Positions 16,757 to 26,502 of a stretch of DNA of 64,000 nt are shown piece by piece. The translations under genes were made by a program, and so were the position numbers. The notes beneath the pieces are model-generated. The model was not told where the DNA came from, did no database searches, and saw nothing but the letters and a program-made list of their open reading frames with translations. Source of the stretch: Frateuria hangzhouensis (GTDB lineage: Bacteria; Pseudomonadota; Gammaproteobacteria; Xanthomonadales; Rhodanobacteraceae); the NCBI RefSeq assembly GCF_026410505.1, contig NZ_JAPMIU010000009.1:1-64000 (forward strand), given 5' to 3'. Position 1 is the first letter of the stretch. Each line of letters starts with the position of its first letter.

Positions 16757-16903
16757 TGAATCGGGATTCGGGATTCGTGATTCGCAAAAGCCGCGACGCT
16801 TCGTACGCCCTCTGCGCCTGGCGCCATCCGGCGAAGGGCGGCGGGGAATGCGGGAGACTTTCGCCTTTCATCGAATCCCCAATCCCGAATCGCGAATCCC
16901 GGC
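16757..16903. repeat. Inverted-repeat element, family C (GATTCGGGATT type)
   Basis: The left arm (16757-16785) is built from GATTCGGGATTCGGGATTCG-like units. The right arm (about 16870-16903) is the inverted set (AATCCCCAATCCCGAATCGC). They enclose about 85 bases without a gene. A second copy lies inside the argF'/argG junction at 39354-39477 and shares the AAAAGCCGC core after its left arm. The right arm ends 4 bases before the alr ATG, so the element replaces the normal ribosome-site region of alr. Confidence 0.7.
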
Positions 16904-16907
16904 ATCC

Positions 16908-17996
16908 ATGAGCCGCACCACCACCGCCACCATCCATCTGGGCGCCCTGCGCCACAATCTCGCCCGCATCAAGGCGATCGCCGCCCCCGCGCGGGTGATG
17001 GCGGTGGTCAAGGCGGACGCCTACGGCCACGGCCTGGAGCGCGTCGCCCGCGCGCTGGACGCCGACGCCGAGTGCTTTGCCGTGGCCGCCCTGGGCGATG
17101 GCCTGCGCCTGCGCGCGGCTGGCCACCGGCAGCGCATCGTGGTGCTCTCCGGTCCGGACCAGGCGGGCGACATCGCCGAGATGCAACGCCTGCAGCTGGA
17201 CGCGGCGATCCATCACGAAGCGCAGCTGCACTGGCTGGCCGAGGCCGTACCCGGCCGCGGCCGCCTGCGCGTATGGCTGAAGATCGACAGCGGCATGCAC
17301 CGATTGGGTTTTGCTCCTGAGCGCGTTGCCGGCGTGCATGCGCGCTTGGCCGCGATGCCGGGGCTGGATCCGGAGATCGGCCTGCTCAGCCACTTTTCCG
17401 ATTCGGAAGTTTTTGGAGGCGAGCAGACCCGCACCCAGATCGCCCGCTTCGCCGACGCCACCCGTGACCTGGTCGGTCCGCGCTCGATGTCCAACTCGGC
17501 CGCCGTGCTCGGCTGGCCCGAGGCGCGCGCCGACTGGGTACGCACGGGCGGTTTGCTGTACGGCCTGTCCGTCGTCGAGGGCAAGAGCGGCGCGGACTTC
17601 GGCTTCCGCCCGGCGATGTCCCTCGCCACCCGGCTGATCGCCATCAATCGCATCGCCAAGGGCGAGCGCATCGGCTACAACGGGACTTGGACCTGCCCCG
17701 AAGACATGCCCGTCGGCGTCGCCGCCGTCGGCTACGGCGACGGCTATCCGCGCAGCGCCGCCAGCGGTACGCCAGTGCGGGTTGGTGACACCACCGTGCC
17801 GCTGATTGGCCGCGTTTCGATGGACCTGATCACGCTGGATCTGCGCGCGGCGCAGCACGCAAAAGTCGGCGACCGTGTCATCTTGTGGGGCGAGGGCTTG
17901 CCGGTGGAAACCATCGCCCACCACGCCGGCACCCTCAGCTACGACCTCACCTGCGGCATGACGCGCCGCGTGTTGTTCGTCGAGGACGAGAGCTGA
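16908..17996 (+). CDS. alr: Alanine racemase
   Basis: PLP enzyme that makes D-alanine for peptidoglycan. The 362-residue protein has the PLP lysine in MAVVKADAYGHGLERVA near 37, the catalytic tyrosine in GERIGYNGTW near 250, and the conserved LKIDSGMHRLGF and GRVSMDLITLDL segments. The ATG at 16908 begins the conserved sequence. The frame is open upstream, but that part is encoded by a family C repeat and is unlikely to be translated. No clear Shine-Dalgarno sequence precedes the ATG. Confidence 0.95.
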   Translation: MSRTTTATIHLGALRHNLARIKAIAAPARVMAVVKADAYGHGLERVARALDADAECFAVAALGDGLRLRAAGHRQRIVVLSGPDQAGDIAEMQRLQLDAAIHHEAQLHWLAEAVPGRGRLRVWLKIDSGMHRLGFAPERVAGVHARLAAMPGLDPEIGLLSHFSDSEVFGGEQTRTQIARFADATRDLVGPRSMSNSAAVLGWPEARADWVRTGGLLYGLSVVEGKSGADFGFRPAMSLATRLIAINRIAKGERIGYNGTWTCPEDMPVGVAAVGYGDGYPRSAASGTPVRVGDTTVPLIGRVSMDLITLDLRAAQHAKVGDRVILWGEGLPVETIAHHAGTLSYDLTCGMTRRVLFVEDES

Positions 17997-18027
17997 TCGC
18001 GCAGGCGTGCGTACGCCACGCTCTCGT

Positions 18028-18097
18028 GTAGGAGCGCCCTTGGGCGCGAGCACCATGCACGATCAGGCCGCACGGTCGGGTCCAAGGGCGCTCCTAC
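18028..18097. repeat. REP-like inverted repeat, family B (GTAGGAGCGCCCTTGGGCGC subtype)
   Basis: GTAGGAGCGCCCTTGGGCGC and its inverted partner ending CAAGGGCGCTCCTAC enclose about 30 bases between alr and radA. The same subtype occurs at 24232-24301. Confidence 0.72.
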
Positions 18098-18176
18098 GGA
18101 CGGAATCGGCTTTCACCGTCTCGCGCCGTGCGAGCGGGCCGGGCTAAGCTTTCGCCCTCGACTACCGGAATTCCCC

Positions 18177-19568
18177 ATGGCCAAAGCCAAGACCGCCTAC
18201 GTCTGCACCGATTGCGGTGCCGAGCATTCGAAATGGCAGGGACAGTGCATCGAGTGCGGCGTGTGGAACACGCTGAGCGAGGTGGTGCTGGCGCCGGCCT
18301 CCACGGCGAAGGCGTCGGTGGGCGCGCAGCGTTCCAGCTATGCCGGCACCGCCGCCGGTTCGGCCAGGGTCACCCCGCTTACCGCGGTCGCGCTGACCAC
18401 CGAGGCGCGTACGCACACCGGTATCGGTGAGCTCGATCGCGTGCTTGGCGGCGGGTTGGTACAGGGTTCGGTGGTGCTGATCGGCGGCGACCCCGGCATC
18501 GGCAAGTCGACGCTGCTGCTGCAGATGCTGGGCACGCTCGGTGCGCACCTGGCCAGTGTCTACGTCACCGGCGAGGAGTCGCTCTCGCAGGTGGCGGCCC
18601 GCGCGCAGCGCCTGGGCCTGCCGCTGGAGCCGCTGCAGGCGCTGGCCGAGACCTGCATCGAGCGCATCCTCGAACAGGCGATCGCCACGCGTCCGCACGT
18701 GCTGGTGATCGACTCGATCCAGACCATCTGGACCGAACTGCTCACCGCGGCGCCGGGCTCGGTGAGCCAGGTGCGCGAATCGGCGGCCAAACTGACGCGC
18801 TTCGCCAAGGAAACCGGCACGTCCGTGTTCCTGGTCGGCCACGTGACCAAGGAGGGCGGCATCGCCGGTCCGCGCGTGCTCGAGCACATGGTCGACGCGG
18901 TGCTGTACTTCGAGGGCGAGTCGGGCAGCCGTTTCCGCGTGCTGCGCGCGTTCAAGAACCGCTTCGGCGCGGTCAACGAACTGGGCGTGTTCGCCATGTC
19001 CGACAAGGGCCTGCGGGAGGTGCCCAACCCGTCGGCAATCTTCCTCTCGGCACATAGCGGGCCGACCTCCGGCAGCGCGGTGATGGTCACCCGCGAAGGC
19101 ACCCGTCCGCTGTTGGTCGAGGTGCAGGCGTTGGTCGACCAGAGTTCGCTGGGCAATCCGCGCCGCGTGGCGCTGGGCCTGGAGCAGAACCGCCTGGCCA
19201 TGCTGCTGGCCGTGCTGCACCGCCACGGCGGCGTGGCGGCGTACGACCAGGACGTGTTCGTCAACGTGGTCGGTGGCATTCGCGTGCAGGAAACCGCCGC
19301 CGACCTGCCGGTGCTCCTGGCCGTGCTTTCGTCGCTGCGCGACCGGCCGCTGCCGGACAAGACGATCGCCTTCGGCGAAGTCGGCCTCTCCGGCGAGATC
19401 CGTCCTGTGCCCAACGGCGAGGAACGCCTGAAGGAGGCGGCCACCCACGGCTTTCGCCGCGCCATCGTGCCCAAGGCCAACGCGCCCAAGAAGAGCAAGG
19501 TGGGCGAGATGGAAGTGGTTGGCGTGGAGCGCTTGTCCCAGGCCATCGACGCCTGCCGCGACGCCTGA
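18177..19568 (+). CDS. radA: DNA repair and recombination protein RadA (Sms)
   Basis: Processes recombination intermediates through branch migration. The 463-residue protein has the N-terminal C4 zinc finger (CTDCGAEHSKWQGQCIECG), a RecA-like ATPase with Walker A GGDPGIGKST near 104, the RadA-specific KNRFG motif near 260, and a C-terminal Lon-protease-like domain without the catalytic pair (GEVGLSGEIRPV). All the family landmarks are present at the usual length. The stop is directly followed by a family A repeat shared with the converging CcsA-like gene. Confidence 0.96.
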   Translation: MAKAKTAYVCTDCGAEHSKWQGQCIECGVWNTLSEVVLAPASTAKASVGAQRSSYAGTAAGSARVTPLTAVALTTEARTHTGIGELDRVLGGGLVQGSVVLIGGDPGIGKSTLLLQMLGTLGAHLASVYVTGEESLSQVAARAQRLGLPLEPLQALAETCIERILEQAIATRPHVLVIDSIQTIWTELLTAAPGSVSQVRESAAKLTRFAKETGTSVFLVGHVTKEGGIAGPRVLEHMVDAVLYFEGESGSRFRVLRAFKNRFGAVNELGVFAMSDKGLREVPNPSAIFLSAHSGPTSGSAVMVTREGTRPLLVEVQALVDQSSLGNPRRVALGLEQNRLAMLLAVLHRHGGVAAYDQDVFVNVVGGIRVQETAADLPVLLAVLSSLRDRPLPDKTIAFGEVGLSGEIRPVPNGEERLKEAATHGFRRAIVPKANAPKKSKVGEMEVVGVERLSQAIDACRDA

Positions 19569-19569
19569 C

Positions 19570-19635
19570 GTAGGGTGGGCTTCAGCCCACCGGCTCGAGA
19601 TCCGCACGGGAACGGTGGGCTGAAGCCCACCCTGC
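19570..19635. repeat. REP-like inverted repeat, family A
   Basis: GTAGGGTGGGCTTCAGCCCACC on the left and GGTGGGCTGAAGCCCACCCT on the right lie between the converging radA and CcsA-like genes. The stem could serve as a bidirectional transcription block. Confidence 0.75.
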
Positions 19636-19636
19636 G

Positions 19637-20455
19637 CTACAGGCGCGGCAGCGGCCGGTGCAGGATCAGCTCCAGCACGAACTTCGAGCCGAAGAACGCC
19701 AGCGCCAGCACCGCCATGCCGAGCAGCGTCAGGTTCACCGCGCGGCGGCCGCGCCAGCCGAATCGCCAGCGCCCGTAGAGCAGTATCCCGAACACCAGCC
19801 AGGCGACGATCGACAGCACGGTCTTGTGCACCAGGTGCTGGCCGAACAGGTTGCCGACGAACAGGATGCCGGTGACCAGGGTCAGGGTCAGCAGGGCAAA
19901 GCCTGCGCCGATCATGCGGAACAGCAGCGATTCGGTCAGCGTCAGCGGCGGCAGCGCGCGCAGCCAGGGCCCGAACTGGCGGTGGCGCAACCCGCGCTCC
20001 TGCACCGCCAGCCCGATCGCGAACACCGCGGCGATCGACAGCAGGCTGAAGGCCACCAGCGCCACCGTCACGTGCAGCTTGATCTGCCAACCCATCGCCA
20101 TGGGCATGGTCGGCGGCGCCAGGAAACTGTCGACCGCCAGCAGCACTGCCGCCAGCGGAAACACCACCACGCCCAGCGCCGCCACCGGCCGGCTCAGGCT
20201 GACGAACAGGGTCAGCGCCGACACCACGCAGGCGACCAGCGACAACGCGGCGAAGAAATGCAGATCCAGCGCGCCGCGGTGCATGCCAAGCAACACGCCC
20301 GCATGCGCCAGCACCGCCAGCATGGCGACCGCCAGGGCCGGGCGTTGCCAGGCGACCGCTGGCGTTGCCGCCCGCTGCGCGAACAGTGGCCACGCCAGCA
20401 GGCCGGAGGCGAGCAGGTAGCAGGCGATCGCCAGAATCGAAAGCGCGGGTAGCAT
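19637..20455 (-). CDS. CcsA/YpjD-like cytochrome c assembly family membrane protein
   Basis: A 272-residue protein with about eight membrane helices. It carries the CcsA/CcmC-type core, including LKLHVTVALVAFSLLSIAAV-like and LVHKTVLSIVAWLVFGILLYG segments. Conserved histidines (QIKLHVT and FGQHLVHKT) are candidate haem ligands. E. coli YpjD stands divergent from ffh in the same way as here. YpjD is not a proven cytochrome assembly factor, so the function is inferred from family only. The ATG at 20455 starts the first membrane helix. The frame runs open upstream into the ffh region, but that part is noise. Confidence 0.85.
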   Translation of the reverse strand: MLPALSILAIACYLLASGLLAWPLFAQRAATPAVAWQRPALAVAMLAVLAHAGVLLGMHRGALDLHFFAALSLVACVVSALTLFVSLSRPVAALGVVVFPLAAVLLAVDSFLAPPTMPMAMGWQIKLHVTVALVAFSLLSIAAVFAIGLAVQERGLRHRQFGPWLRALPPLTLTESLLFRMIGAGFALLTLTLVTGILFVGNLFGQHLVHKTVLSIVAWLVFGILLYGRWRFGWRGRRAVNLTLLGMAVLALAFFGSKFVLELILHRPLPRL

Positions 20456-20539
20456 GCGTGCAAGTGTGTCATAGCGTCGGCGGCGGGTGAACGAGGCATG
20501 GTGCCCGCCTGCGGCCGCCGACTTCGGCCGCTCCGCGAT

Positions 20540-20548
20540 TGCTATACT
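20540..20548 (+). promoter_or_regulatory. Extended -10 promoter of ffh
   Basis: TGCTATACT is an extended -10 element (TGn plus TATACT) 31 bases before the ffh ATG. No good -35 is seen at 17 bases, which an extended -10 can tolerate. Confidence 0.6.
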
Positions 20549-20579
20549 CCGGCGTTCTCCCCGCACCGTACCCGTCGCC

Positions 20580-21962
20580 ATGTTCGAATCGCTCAGCCAA
20601 CGTCTCTCGACCACCGTCAACCGCCTGCGCGGTCGCGGTCGCCTGACCGAGGAAAACATCCGCGAGTCGCTGCGCGAGGTGCGCATCGCGCTGCTGGAGG
20701 CCGACGTTGCGCTGCCGGTGGTGCAGGCGCTGATCGAGCGCGTGAAAGTGCGCGCGGTAGGCCAGGAGGTATTGAAGAGCCTCTCGCCGGGCCAGGCGCT
20801 GGTGAAGGTGGTCAGCGACGAGCTGACCAAGGTGATGGGCACGGCCAACGCCGAGCTCAACCTCGCCCAGCAGCCGCCCGCGGTGGTGCTGATGGCCGGC
20901 CTGCAGGGCGCCGGCAAGACCACCACGGTGGCCAAGCTGGCGCGCTTCCTGACCGAGCGCAAGAAAAAGAAGGTGATGGTGGTCAGCTGCGACGTCTATC
21001 GTCCGGCCGCCATCGAGCAGTTGCGCACGCTGGCCGAGCAGGTCGGCGTGAAGTTCTTCCCGTCCGAGGTGGGGCAGGATCCGGTCGACATCGCCAGGGC
21101 CGCCATTGCGGCCGCCCGTCGCGAAGTGGTCGACGTGCTGCTGGTCGATACCGCCGGCCGCCTGCACATCGACGAGGCGATGATGGGCGAGATCAAGGCA
21201 CTGCATGCCGCGATCACGCCGGTCGAGACGCTGTTCGTGGTCGATTCGATGACCGGCCAGGACGCGGCCACCACCGCCAAGGCCTTCAGCGAGGCGCTGC
21301 CGCTGACGGGCGTGGTGCTGACCAAGACCGACGGTGACGCCCGCGGTGGTGCCGCACTGTCGGTGCGCTACATCACCGGCCGCCCGATCAAGTTCCTAGG
21401 CGCTGGCGAAAAGACCGACGCGTTGGAGCCGTTCCATCCCGATCGCCTGGCCCAGCGCATCCTGGGCATGGGCGACGTCCTCTCGCTGGTGGAGGAGGTC
21501 GAGCGCAAGGTCGACCAGGAGAAGGCCCAGCAGCTCGCCCAGAAGGTGATGAAGGGCAAGCGCTTCGACCTCAACGACATGCGCGACCAGCTCGAGCAGA
21601 TGAACAACATGGGCGGCCTGGCCGGGCTGATGGACAAGCTGCCCGGCATGGCCAGCATTCCGGACAGCGTCAAGTCCAAGGTCAACGACAACGAGATCAA
21701 GCGCATGGTCGCGATCATCGGCTCGATGACCAAGAAGGAGCGTCGCCATCCCGACCTGCTCAACGGCTCGCGCCGCGCCCGCGTGGCGCGTGGCTCGGGC
21801 ACCCAGCCGGCCGACGTCAACCGCCTGCTCAAGCAGTACATGCAGATGGAAAAAATGATGTCCAAGCTGTCCAAGGGCGGTACCAAGGGCCTCATGCGGC
21901 AGATGCGCGGGGCCATGAAGGGCATGGGCGGGATGGGCGGCGGCTTCCCGCCGATGCGTTGA
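20580..21962 (+). CDS. ffh: Signal recognition particle protein Ffh
   Basis: GTPase subunit of the signal recognition particle, which with 4.5S RNA delivers nascent membrane proteins to FtsY. The 460-residue protein has the N domain (MFESLSQRLSTTVNRLRGRG), the G domain with GLQGAGKTTTVAKLA, VLLVDTAGRLH and TKTDGDARGG, and a methionine-rich M domain (MRDQLEQMNNMGGLAGLMDK and KGMGGMGGGFPPMR at the end). The ATG at 20580 is canonical. It is transcribed divergently from the YpjD-like gene and followed by the rpsP operon. Confidence 0.97.
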   Translation: MFESLSQRLSTTVNRLRGRGRLTEENIRESLREVRIALLEADVALPVVQALIERVKVRAVGQEVLKSLSPGQALVKVVSDELTKVMGTANAELNLAQQPPAVVLMAGLQGAGKTTTVAKLARFLTERKKKKVMVVSCDVYRPAAIEQLRTLAEQVGVKFFPSEVGQDPVDIARAAIAAARREVVDVLLVDTAGRLHIDEAMMGEIKALHAAITPVETLFVVDSMTGQDAATTAKAFSEALPLTGVVLTKTDGDARGGAALSVRYITGRPIKFLGAGEKTDALEPFHPDRLAQRILGMGDVLSLVEEVERKVDQEKAQQLAQKVMKGKRFDLNDMRDQLEQMNNMGGLAGLMDKLPGMASIPDSVKSKVNDNEIKRMVAIIGSMTKKERRHPDLLNGSRRARVARGSGTQPADVNRLLKQYMQMEKMMSKLSKGGTKGLMRQMRGAMKGMGGMGGGFPPMR

Positions 21963-22162
21963 AAGGACCCGGACGAGGGGCGAGTAGCAAGCGCTGCACG
22001 GGCGAGTGAACCGGCAAGCTTGCGCCTTCGCTAGCCGTCCTCAGCCCCTGGCACCTTCACCCGGCTCTTCCCTTTTACCGAAAATCCACTAAAATGCCGC
22101 GTTTACCGCGCGCGGATCCCGTGCGTGCTGCCGGCTCACCGGCACCTCTGGAGCTTTTATTT

Positions 22163-22420
22163 ATGGTCAAGATTCGTCTTTCGCGCGGTGGCGCCAAGGG
22201 CCGTCCGTTCTACCACGTCGTGGTCACCGATCAGCGCAACAAGCGCGACGGTCGCAACATCGAGAGCGTGGGCTTCTACAACCCGGTCGCGTCCGGCAAG
22301 GACAAGCGCCTCGAACTGAACGTCGAGCGCGTCAACGAGTGGGTGGGCAAGGGTGCCCAGCTGACCGACAAGGTCGCCTCCCTGCTCAAGGAAGCCGGCA
22401 AGCAGCAGGCTGCTGCCTAA
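22163..22420 (+). CDS. rpsP: 30S ribosomal protein S16
   Basis: An 85-residue S16 with the universal start [20 protein letters not shown] and the [17 protein letters not shown] block. It is the first gene of the rpsP-rimM-trmD-rplS operon. TAAAAT at 22090-22095 may be a -10 element for the operon. The 200 bases upstream hold imperfect repeated GAGTAGC/GCTAGC-type sequence and no gene. Confidence 0.97.
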   Translation: MVKIRLSRGGAKGRPFYHVVVTDQRNKRDGRNIESVGFYNPVASGKDKRLELNVERVNEWVGKGAQLTDKVASLLKEAGKQQAAA

Positions 22421-22422
22421 GC

Positions 22423-22938
22423 ATGGCCGCAGCCGGTCGGCGCGTCCTGGTCGGGCGCATCGTCGGTCTGCATGGCGTGCAGGGTGGGCTCAAGATCGAA
22501 TCCTGGACCGAGCCCCGCACGCAGATCTTCAAGTACCAGCCCTGGCTGCTCGAAATGGCGCCGGGCGAGGTCAGGGAGGTCGCCGGGATCAAGGGACATC
22601 CGCAGGGCAAGGGGCTTGTCTGCCAGTTGCCGGGCGTGGATGACCGCGATGCGGCGGCGACGCTGGTGGGTCAGGACATCCATGTCGCCCGCGAGCTGCT
22701 GCCGCCACCTGGCAAGGACGAGTATTACTGGGTCGACCTCGAGGGTCTGGAGGTCGTCACCATCGAGGGCGTGTCGCTGGGACGGGTGAGCCATCTGTTC
22801 GCCACCGGCGCCAACGACGTGGTGGTAGTGAGGGACGGCACGCGCGAGCGGCTGGTGCCCTTCGTCCAGGGGACTTACGTGCGTTCGGTGGACTTGTCCG
22901 GTGGGCGCATGGTGGTGGACTGGGATCCTGAGTTCTAG
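22423..22938 (+). CDS. rimM: Ribosome maturation factor RimM
   Basis: Assists 30S assembly by binding S19. The 171-residue protein has the N-terminal RimM barrel ([20 protein letters not shown]) and the C-terminal PRC-barrel ([34 protein letters not shown]). The ATG lies 2 bases after the rpsP stop, so translation is coupled. Confidence 0.96.
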   Translation: MAAAGRRVLVGRIVGLHGVQGGLKIESWTEPRTQIFKYQPWLLEMAPGEVREVAGIKGHPQGKGLVCQLPGVDDRDAAATLVGQDIHVARELLPPPGKDEYYWVDLEGLEVVTIEGVSLGRVSHLFATGANDVVVVRDGTRERLVPFVQGTYVRSVDLSGGRMVVDWDPEF

Positions 22939-22954
22939 CCAAGCGGGGGATCCG

Positions 22955-23722
22955 ATGCGCATCGATGTCGTCACGCTGTTTCCCGACTTCATGCGCCAGT
23001 GCGCCGCCGTCGGTGTCGTGGGACGCGCGCAGCAGCGCCAGTTGCTGCAGGTGGAAACCTGGAACCCGCGCGACTTCGCCACCGACAACTACCGTACCGT
23101 GGACGGCCGCACCTGCGGCGGCGGGCCCGGGATGGTGATGCTGATCGAGCCCTTGCGGGCGGCCATGAAGGCCATGCGCGAGGCAGCGCCGGAACCGGCG
23201 CACGTGATTTACCTCAGCCCGCAGGGAGCGCGGCTGACGCAGGGCAGGGTGGAAGCGCTGGCGAAACGGCCGCGCATCGCCTTGCTCTGTGGGCGTTACG
23301 AAGGAGTGGACGAACGCCTGCTGGCGCACGAGGTCGACGAGGAGCTCTCCATCGGCGATTATGTGCTGTCCGGGGGCGAGCTAGGCGCCGCGGTGGTCAT
23401 CGACGCGGTGGGCCGGTTGCAGGAAGGCGCGTTGAACGACGCGCAGTCCGCCGAGCAGGATTCGTTCTCGAACGGGCTGCTCGACTGTCCGCACTACGCG
23501 AAGCCGGTGCACGACGCACTGGGTGACGTGCCGGAAGTGCTGCTCTCCGGCGACCACGCGGCGATCCGCCGCTGGCGCCTGAAGCAGTCGCTGGGACGGA
23601 CCTGGCTGCGCCGGCCCGACCTTTTGGCGCAATGCGCGCTGGACAAGACGTCCCGTGCATTGCTGGAAGAATTCCGCCGCGAGCACATGCGGCACGACGA
23701 AGCGGCCGTCAAGCCGCAGTAA
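22955..23722 (+). CDS. trmD: tRNA (guanine-37-N1)-methyltransferase TrmD
   Basis: Methylates G37 of tRNAs to prevent frameshifting. The 255-residue SPOUT enzyme has the start [13 protein letters not shown], the SAM-knot segments [11 protein letters not shown] and [12 protein letters not shown], and the loop [13 protein letters not shown]. The catalytic Asp region is in PHYAKPV and following. It follows rimM by 16 bases in the standard operon. Confidence 0.97.
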   Translation: MRIDVVTLFPDFMRQCAAVGVVGRAQQRQLLQVETWNPRDFATDNYRTVDGRTCGGGPGMVMLIEPLRAAMKAMREAAPEPAHVIYLSPQGARLTQGRVEALAKRPRIALLCGRYEGVDERLLAHEVDEELSIGDYVLSGGELGAAVVIDAVGRLQEGALNDAQSAEQDSFSNGLLDCPHYAKPVHDALGDVPEVLLSGDHAAIRRWRLKQSLGRTWLRRPDLLAQCALDKTSRALLEEFRREHMRHDEAAVKPQ

Positions 23723-23747
23723 TTTGCAAATCTAATCAGGTGTTGCC

Positions 23748-24149
23748 ATGAACAAGATCATCGAACAGTTCGAAGCCGAGCAGATCACCCGCCAGCTGCC
23801 GGAATTCGGCCCTGGCGACACCGTGGTGGTCAACGTCAAGGTGAAGGAAGGCAACCGCGAGCGCGTGCAGGCCTTCGAAGGCGTGGTCATCGCCAAGCGC
23901 AGCCGCGGCCTGCATTCGGCCTTCACCGTGCGCAAGATTTCGCACGGCACGGGCGTGGAGCGCGTGTTCCAGGCGCACAGCCCGACGATCGACTCGGTGC
24001 AGGTCAAGCGCAAGGGCAAGGTGCGCGGCGCCAAGCTGTACTTCCTGCGTGGTCTGGAAGGCAAGGCTGCCCGCATCAAGGAAGACATCGCCGCCGTGTC
24101 GGCCGCCAAGGCTGCCGCGAAGGCCGCCGCTGCCGCCGCCGCCAAGTAA
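23748..24149 (+). CDS. rplS: 50S ribosomal protein L19
   Basis: L19 sits at the subunit interface. The 133-residue protein has the family core [26 protein letters not shown] (given here by name of its ends), [12 protein letters not shown] and [18 protein letters not shown] 20-residue Ala/Lys tail ([15 protein letters not shown]) extends beyond the E. coli length and is common in this group. It is the last gene of the operon and is followed by a strong terminator. Confidence 0.97.
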   Translation: MNKIIEQFEAEQITRQLPEFGPGDTVVVNVKVKEGNRERVQAFEGVVIAKRSRGLHSAFTVRKISHGTGVERVFQAHSPTIDSVQVKRKGKVRGAKLYFLRGLEGKAARIKEDIAAVSAAKAAAKAAAAAAAK

Positions 24150-24173
24150 GCGGTCCGCTTCAGGCAAGAACAG

Positions 24174-24203
24174 AAACCCCGCGGAGCGATCCGCGGGGTT
24201 TTT
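24174..24203 (+). terminator. Rho-independent terminator of the rpsP operon
   Basis: AAACCCCGCGGA (24174-24185), loop GCGA, TCCGCGGGGTTT (24190-24201) and a run of six T. Perfect 12-bp stem, 25 bases after the rplS stop. Confidence 0.93.
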
Positions 24204-24231
24204 GTCGTCCCGTGGCACCTGGAGTCCGACT

Positions 24232-24301
24232 GCAGGAGCGCCCTTGGGCGCGACCGCCATGCCAGCCGGCGCATGGTGGTCGCGCCCAAGGGCGTTCCTA
24301 C
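24232..24301. repeat. REP-like inverted repeat, family B (CAGGAGCGCCCTTGGGCGC subtype)
   Basis: GCAGGAGCGCCCTTGGGCGC and GCGCCCAAGGGCGTTCCTAC are inverted around a CATGCCAGCCGGCGCATG core. It lies between the converging rplS and fimX genes. Confidence 0.72.
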
Positions 24302-24322
24302 ATGGGTCTGACGCCAGGTCGG

Positions 24323-26362
24323 CTAGGCCAGCGGCTGCGGTTCCTGCAGGAAATTGCCCTGCACGAAGTCGACGCCGCAGGCGAACAGCAGCGAGGTGCT
24401 GGTGGCGTCCTCGACCCATTCGGCCACGGTCAGCCGTTTCATCTCGTGGGCCTGCGCGCAGATCTCGCCGATCTTCTTCTGGTTCTCGGGGTGCTGGGGC
24501 AACTGGTTCATGTAGGTGCGGTCGATCTTCAGGTAGTCCGCATCGATGTGCGCCAGCAACTGGAACGAGTTGAGCCCCGAGCCGAATTGCTCCAGTGCGA
24601 AGCGGCCGCCGATCTTCTTCCAGCGGTTGATGAATTCCTGTGCCGGCCGCAGCAGCGTGACCACCTTGCTCTCGGTCATTTCCAGCACCAGTTGGCCCTG
24701 GCGTAGCGCGGCGCGCTTGAGCCGGTCTTCCAGCCACGGCAGGAAGGTGGCGTCCTGCATGGATTCGGCCGTGAGCTTGACGAAGAAAGTGGTCTGGATG
24801 CCCTGGCCGTCGCGCGCCTTGAGCGTCTCGATGGCACGGTTGAGCACCCAGCGGTCGATTGCCGGGGTGAGCTGGTGCTTCTCGGCGATCGGCATGAAGA
24901 AGCCCGGCAGCACCTCGCCCTGCGGTCCGTTCATGCGCAGCAGCACCTCGGAATACTCGCCCTCGGCGTCCTGCAGGCTGACGGTGTGCTGGTGGTAGAG
25001 CATGAAGTTGTCTTGCGTCAGCGCCTGCTTGAGCAGTTGCAGCCAGTAGCGCTCGCGCTCCTCCTCGGCCTTTTCGCGGGCCGCCGGGTCGTGCAGCTCC
25101 ACGCGCCCGCCGCCCTGGCTCTGCGCATTGCGCAGGGCCTGGCTGGCCTGGTTGAGCAGCAGCTCGGCGTTGGCGTTCTTCTCGCCCAGCAGGCTGCCGC
25201 CGATGCTGGCGGTGACGGTGATCGAGCGGGTGCCGGCATCGAAGATGTCGCTGGCGACGGCCTGCAGCAGTGCCTCGATCCATTGCTTGATCGCCTCGTC
25301 GCTGCGCGAATCGAGCATCACGCCGAGGGTGTGTTCGGCCAGCAGGCCGCCCATGTCGCTCTCGCCCAGCAATGCGCTCACGCGGCCGGCGAAGGCGGCC
25401 AGCAGCTCGTCGGCCTGGCCCAGGCCGATGCCGGCGACGATGGTCTGCCAGTTGTCCGGTTCGATCAGCAGCAGGGTCTGGCCCTTCTTGCCCTTGGCCG
25501 CGGCGGCGACCGCCTCGTCGATGTATTCGAGCGTGCGGGCGCGGTTGAACAGGCCGGTGACGGCGTCGCGCTGCAATTGCTCGATCAGTGCCTGGTCGAC
25601 CTGCTGGCGACGGAACACGATCTGCAGGCAGGGCTCGCCCTCGAACGTGGCGCCGGCGAATTCCACCGTGGCCTTGAAACTGCCGCCGTCGGCGCGCCGG
25701 GTCTGCAGCTCCAGTTGGTTGGGCGCCTTTTCCTTGCGCGAATGGCTGCGCAGCAGGCTCTTGAAAGCCTCGGCGTCGGCCGTGCCGATCAGGTCCAGCA
25801 CCGGTAGCCCGAGCAGGTCGTCGAAGTCGTCGTAGCCGAACGTTTCCAGATAGGCGCGATTGGCGCGCACGTGCATGCCTTCGTGTACATAGGCGATGGC
25901 GTCGGTGGAGGAATCGAGCAGGGCGTCGCAGCGGCGCTCCGACTCGCGCAGCGCAGCCTCCAGCAGGCGCACCTGGCGGCGCGTGTTCAGCGCGTCGAAT
26001 TCGCGCTGCAGCACCGCGATCAACTGCTTGGGCTGGGTGCGCAGCGCGGTGCCGCGCACGCCGCCGGCGAACATCTCCGCCACGCTCTGGGTGTCGAGCT
26101 GGTTGACCAGCGCCACCAGGGCCACGTCGCGGCCATGCGCGTCGAGCAAATGGACGACCTCGCGCAGCTCCAGGCCGGCGGCCGGATCGAACAGCACGAC
26201 GTCCGGTTCCAGCTCGTCCAGCGCCGCCTTGACCTGCTCGGCTTGGGTCGCCCGCGCCGGACGCACGGCGATGCCGGCGTTGCGCAGGAGACTGATGATC
26301 TGTTCGGCATCCTCGACGGATTTCTCGACGAAGAGGATCTTGATGACGGAATCTTTTTTCAT
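24323..26362 (-). CDS. fimX: FimX-like REC-PAS-GGDEF-EAL cyclic di-GMP receptor
   Basis: Probable c-di-GMP effector controlling type IV pili and twitching. The 679-residue protein has the same order and nearly the same length as P. aeruginosa and Xanthomonas FimX. It has a degenerate receiver domain (1-120, lacking the phosphoryl Asp in a standard context), a PAS domain (145-255), a degenerate GGDEF domain (262-425, with LAEHTLG where GGDEF should be) and an EAL-like domain (440-679). The EAL motif reads EVL at 472-474, exactly the FimX signature of a binding-competent but catalytically dead domain. No pilus genes are near. The start at 26362 begins the receiver domain. Confidence 0.9.
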   Translation of the reverse strand: MKKDSVIKILFVEKSVEDAEQIISLLRNAGIAVRPARATQAEQVKAALDELEPDVVLFDPAAGLELREVVHLLDAHGRDVALVALVNQLDTQSVAEMFAGGVRGTALRTQPKQLIAVLQREFDALNTRRQVRLLEAALRESERRCDALLDSSTDAIAYVHEGMHVRANRAYLETFGYDDFDDLLGLPVLDLIGTADAEAFKSLLRSHSRKEKAPNQLELQTRRADGGSFKATVEFAGATFEGEPCLQIVFRRQQVDQALIEQLQRDAVTGLFNRARTLEYIDEAVAAAAKGKKGQTLLLIEPDNWQTIVAGIGLGQADELLAAFAGRVSALLGESDMGGLLAEHTLGVMLDSRSDEAIKQWIEALLQAVASDIFDAGTRSITVTASIGGSLLGEKNANAELLLNQASQALRNAQSQGGGRVELHDPAAREKAEEERERYWLQLLKQALTQDNFMLYHQHTVSLQDAEGEYSEVLLRMNGPQGEVLPGFFMPIAEKHQLTPAIDRWVLNRAIETLKARDGQGIQTTFFVKLTAESMQDATFLPWLEDRLKRAALRQGQLVLEMTESKVVTLLRPAQEFINRWKKIGGRFALEQFGSGLNSFQLLAHIDADYLKIDRTYMNQLPQHPENQKKIGEICAQAHEMKRLTVAEWVEDATSTSLLFACGVDFVQGNFLQEPQPLA

Positions 26363-26502
26363 TGAGCCCTGGCGGCTGCCCCTGGATCGGCGGGGTCGCT
26401 GGCGCCCCTCGCCGCGACCGGAAGGGCGAGCCGGCCTGGCCGTCCACCCCGTCCAAGGTTTGTAACGGATTCCCCGAACGAGCGCCAGCGGCAACGCTCA
26501 TA

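Noticed and set aside
18162-20393. A 743-codon minus-strand open frame opposite radA
   Set aside because: Shadow of radA and of the CcsA-like gene in another frame; no conserved motifs.
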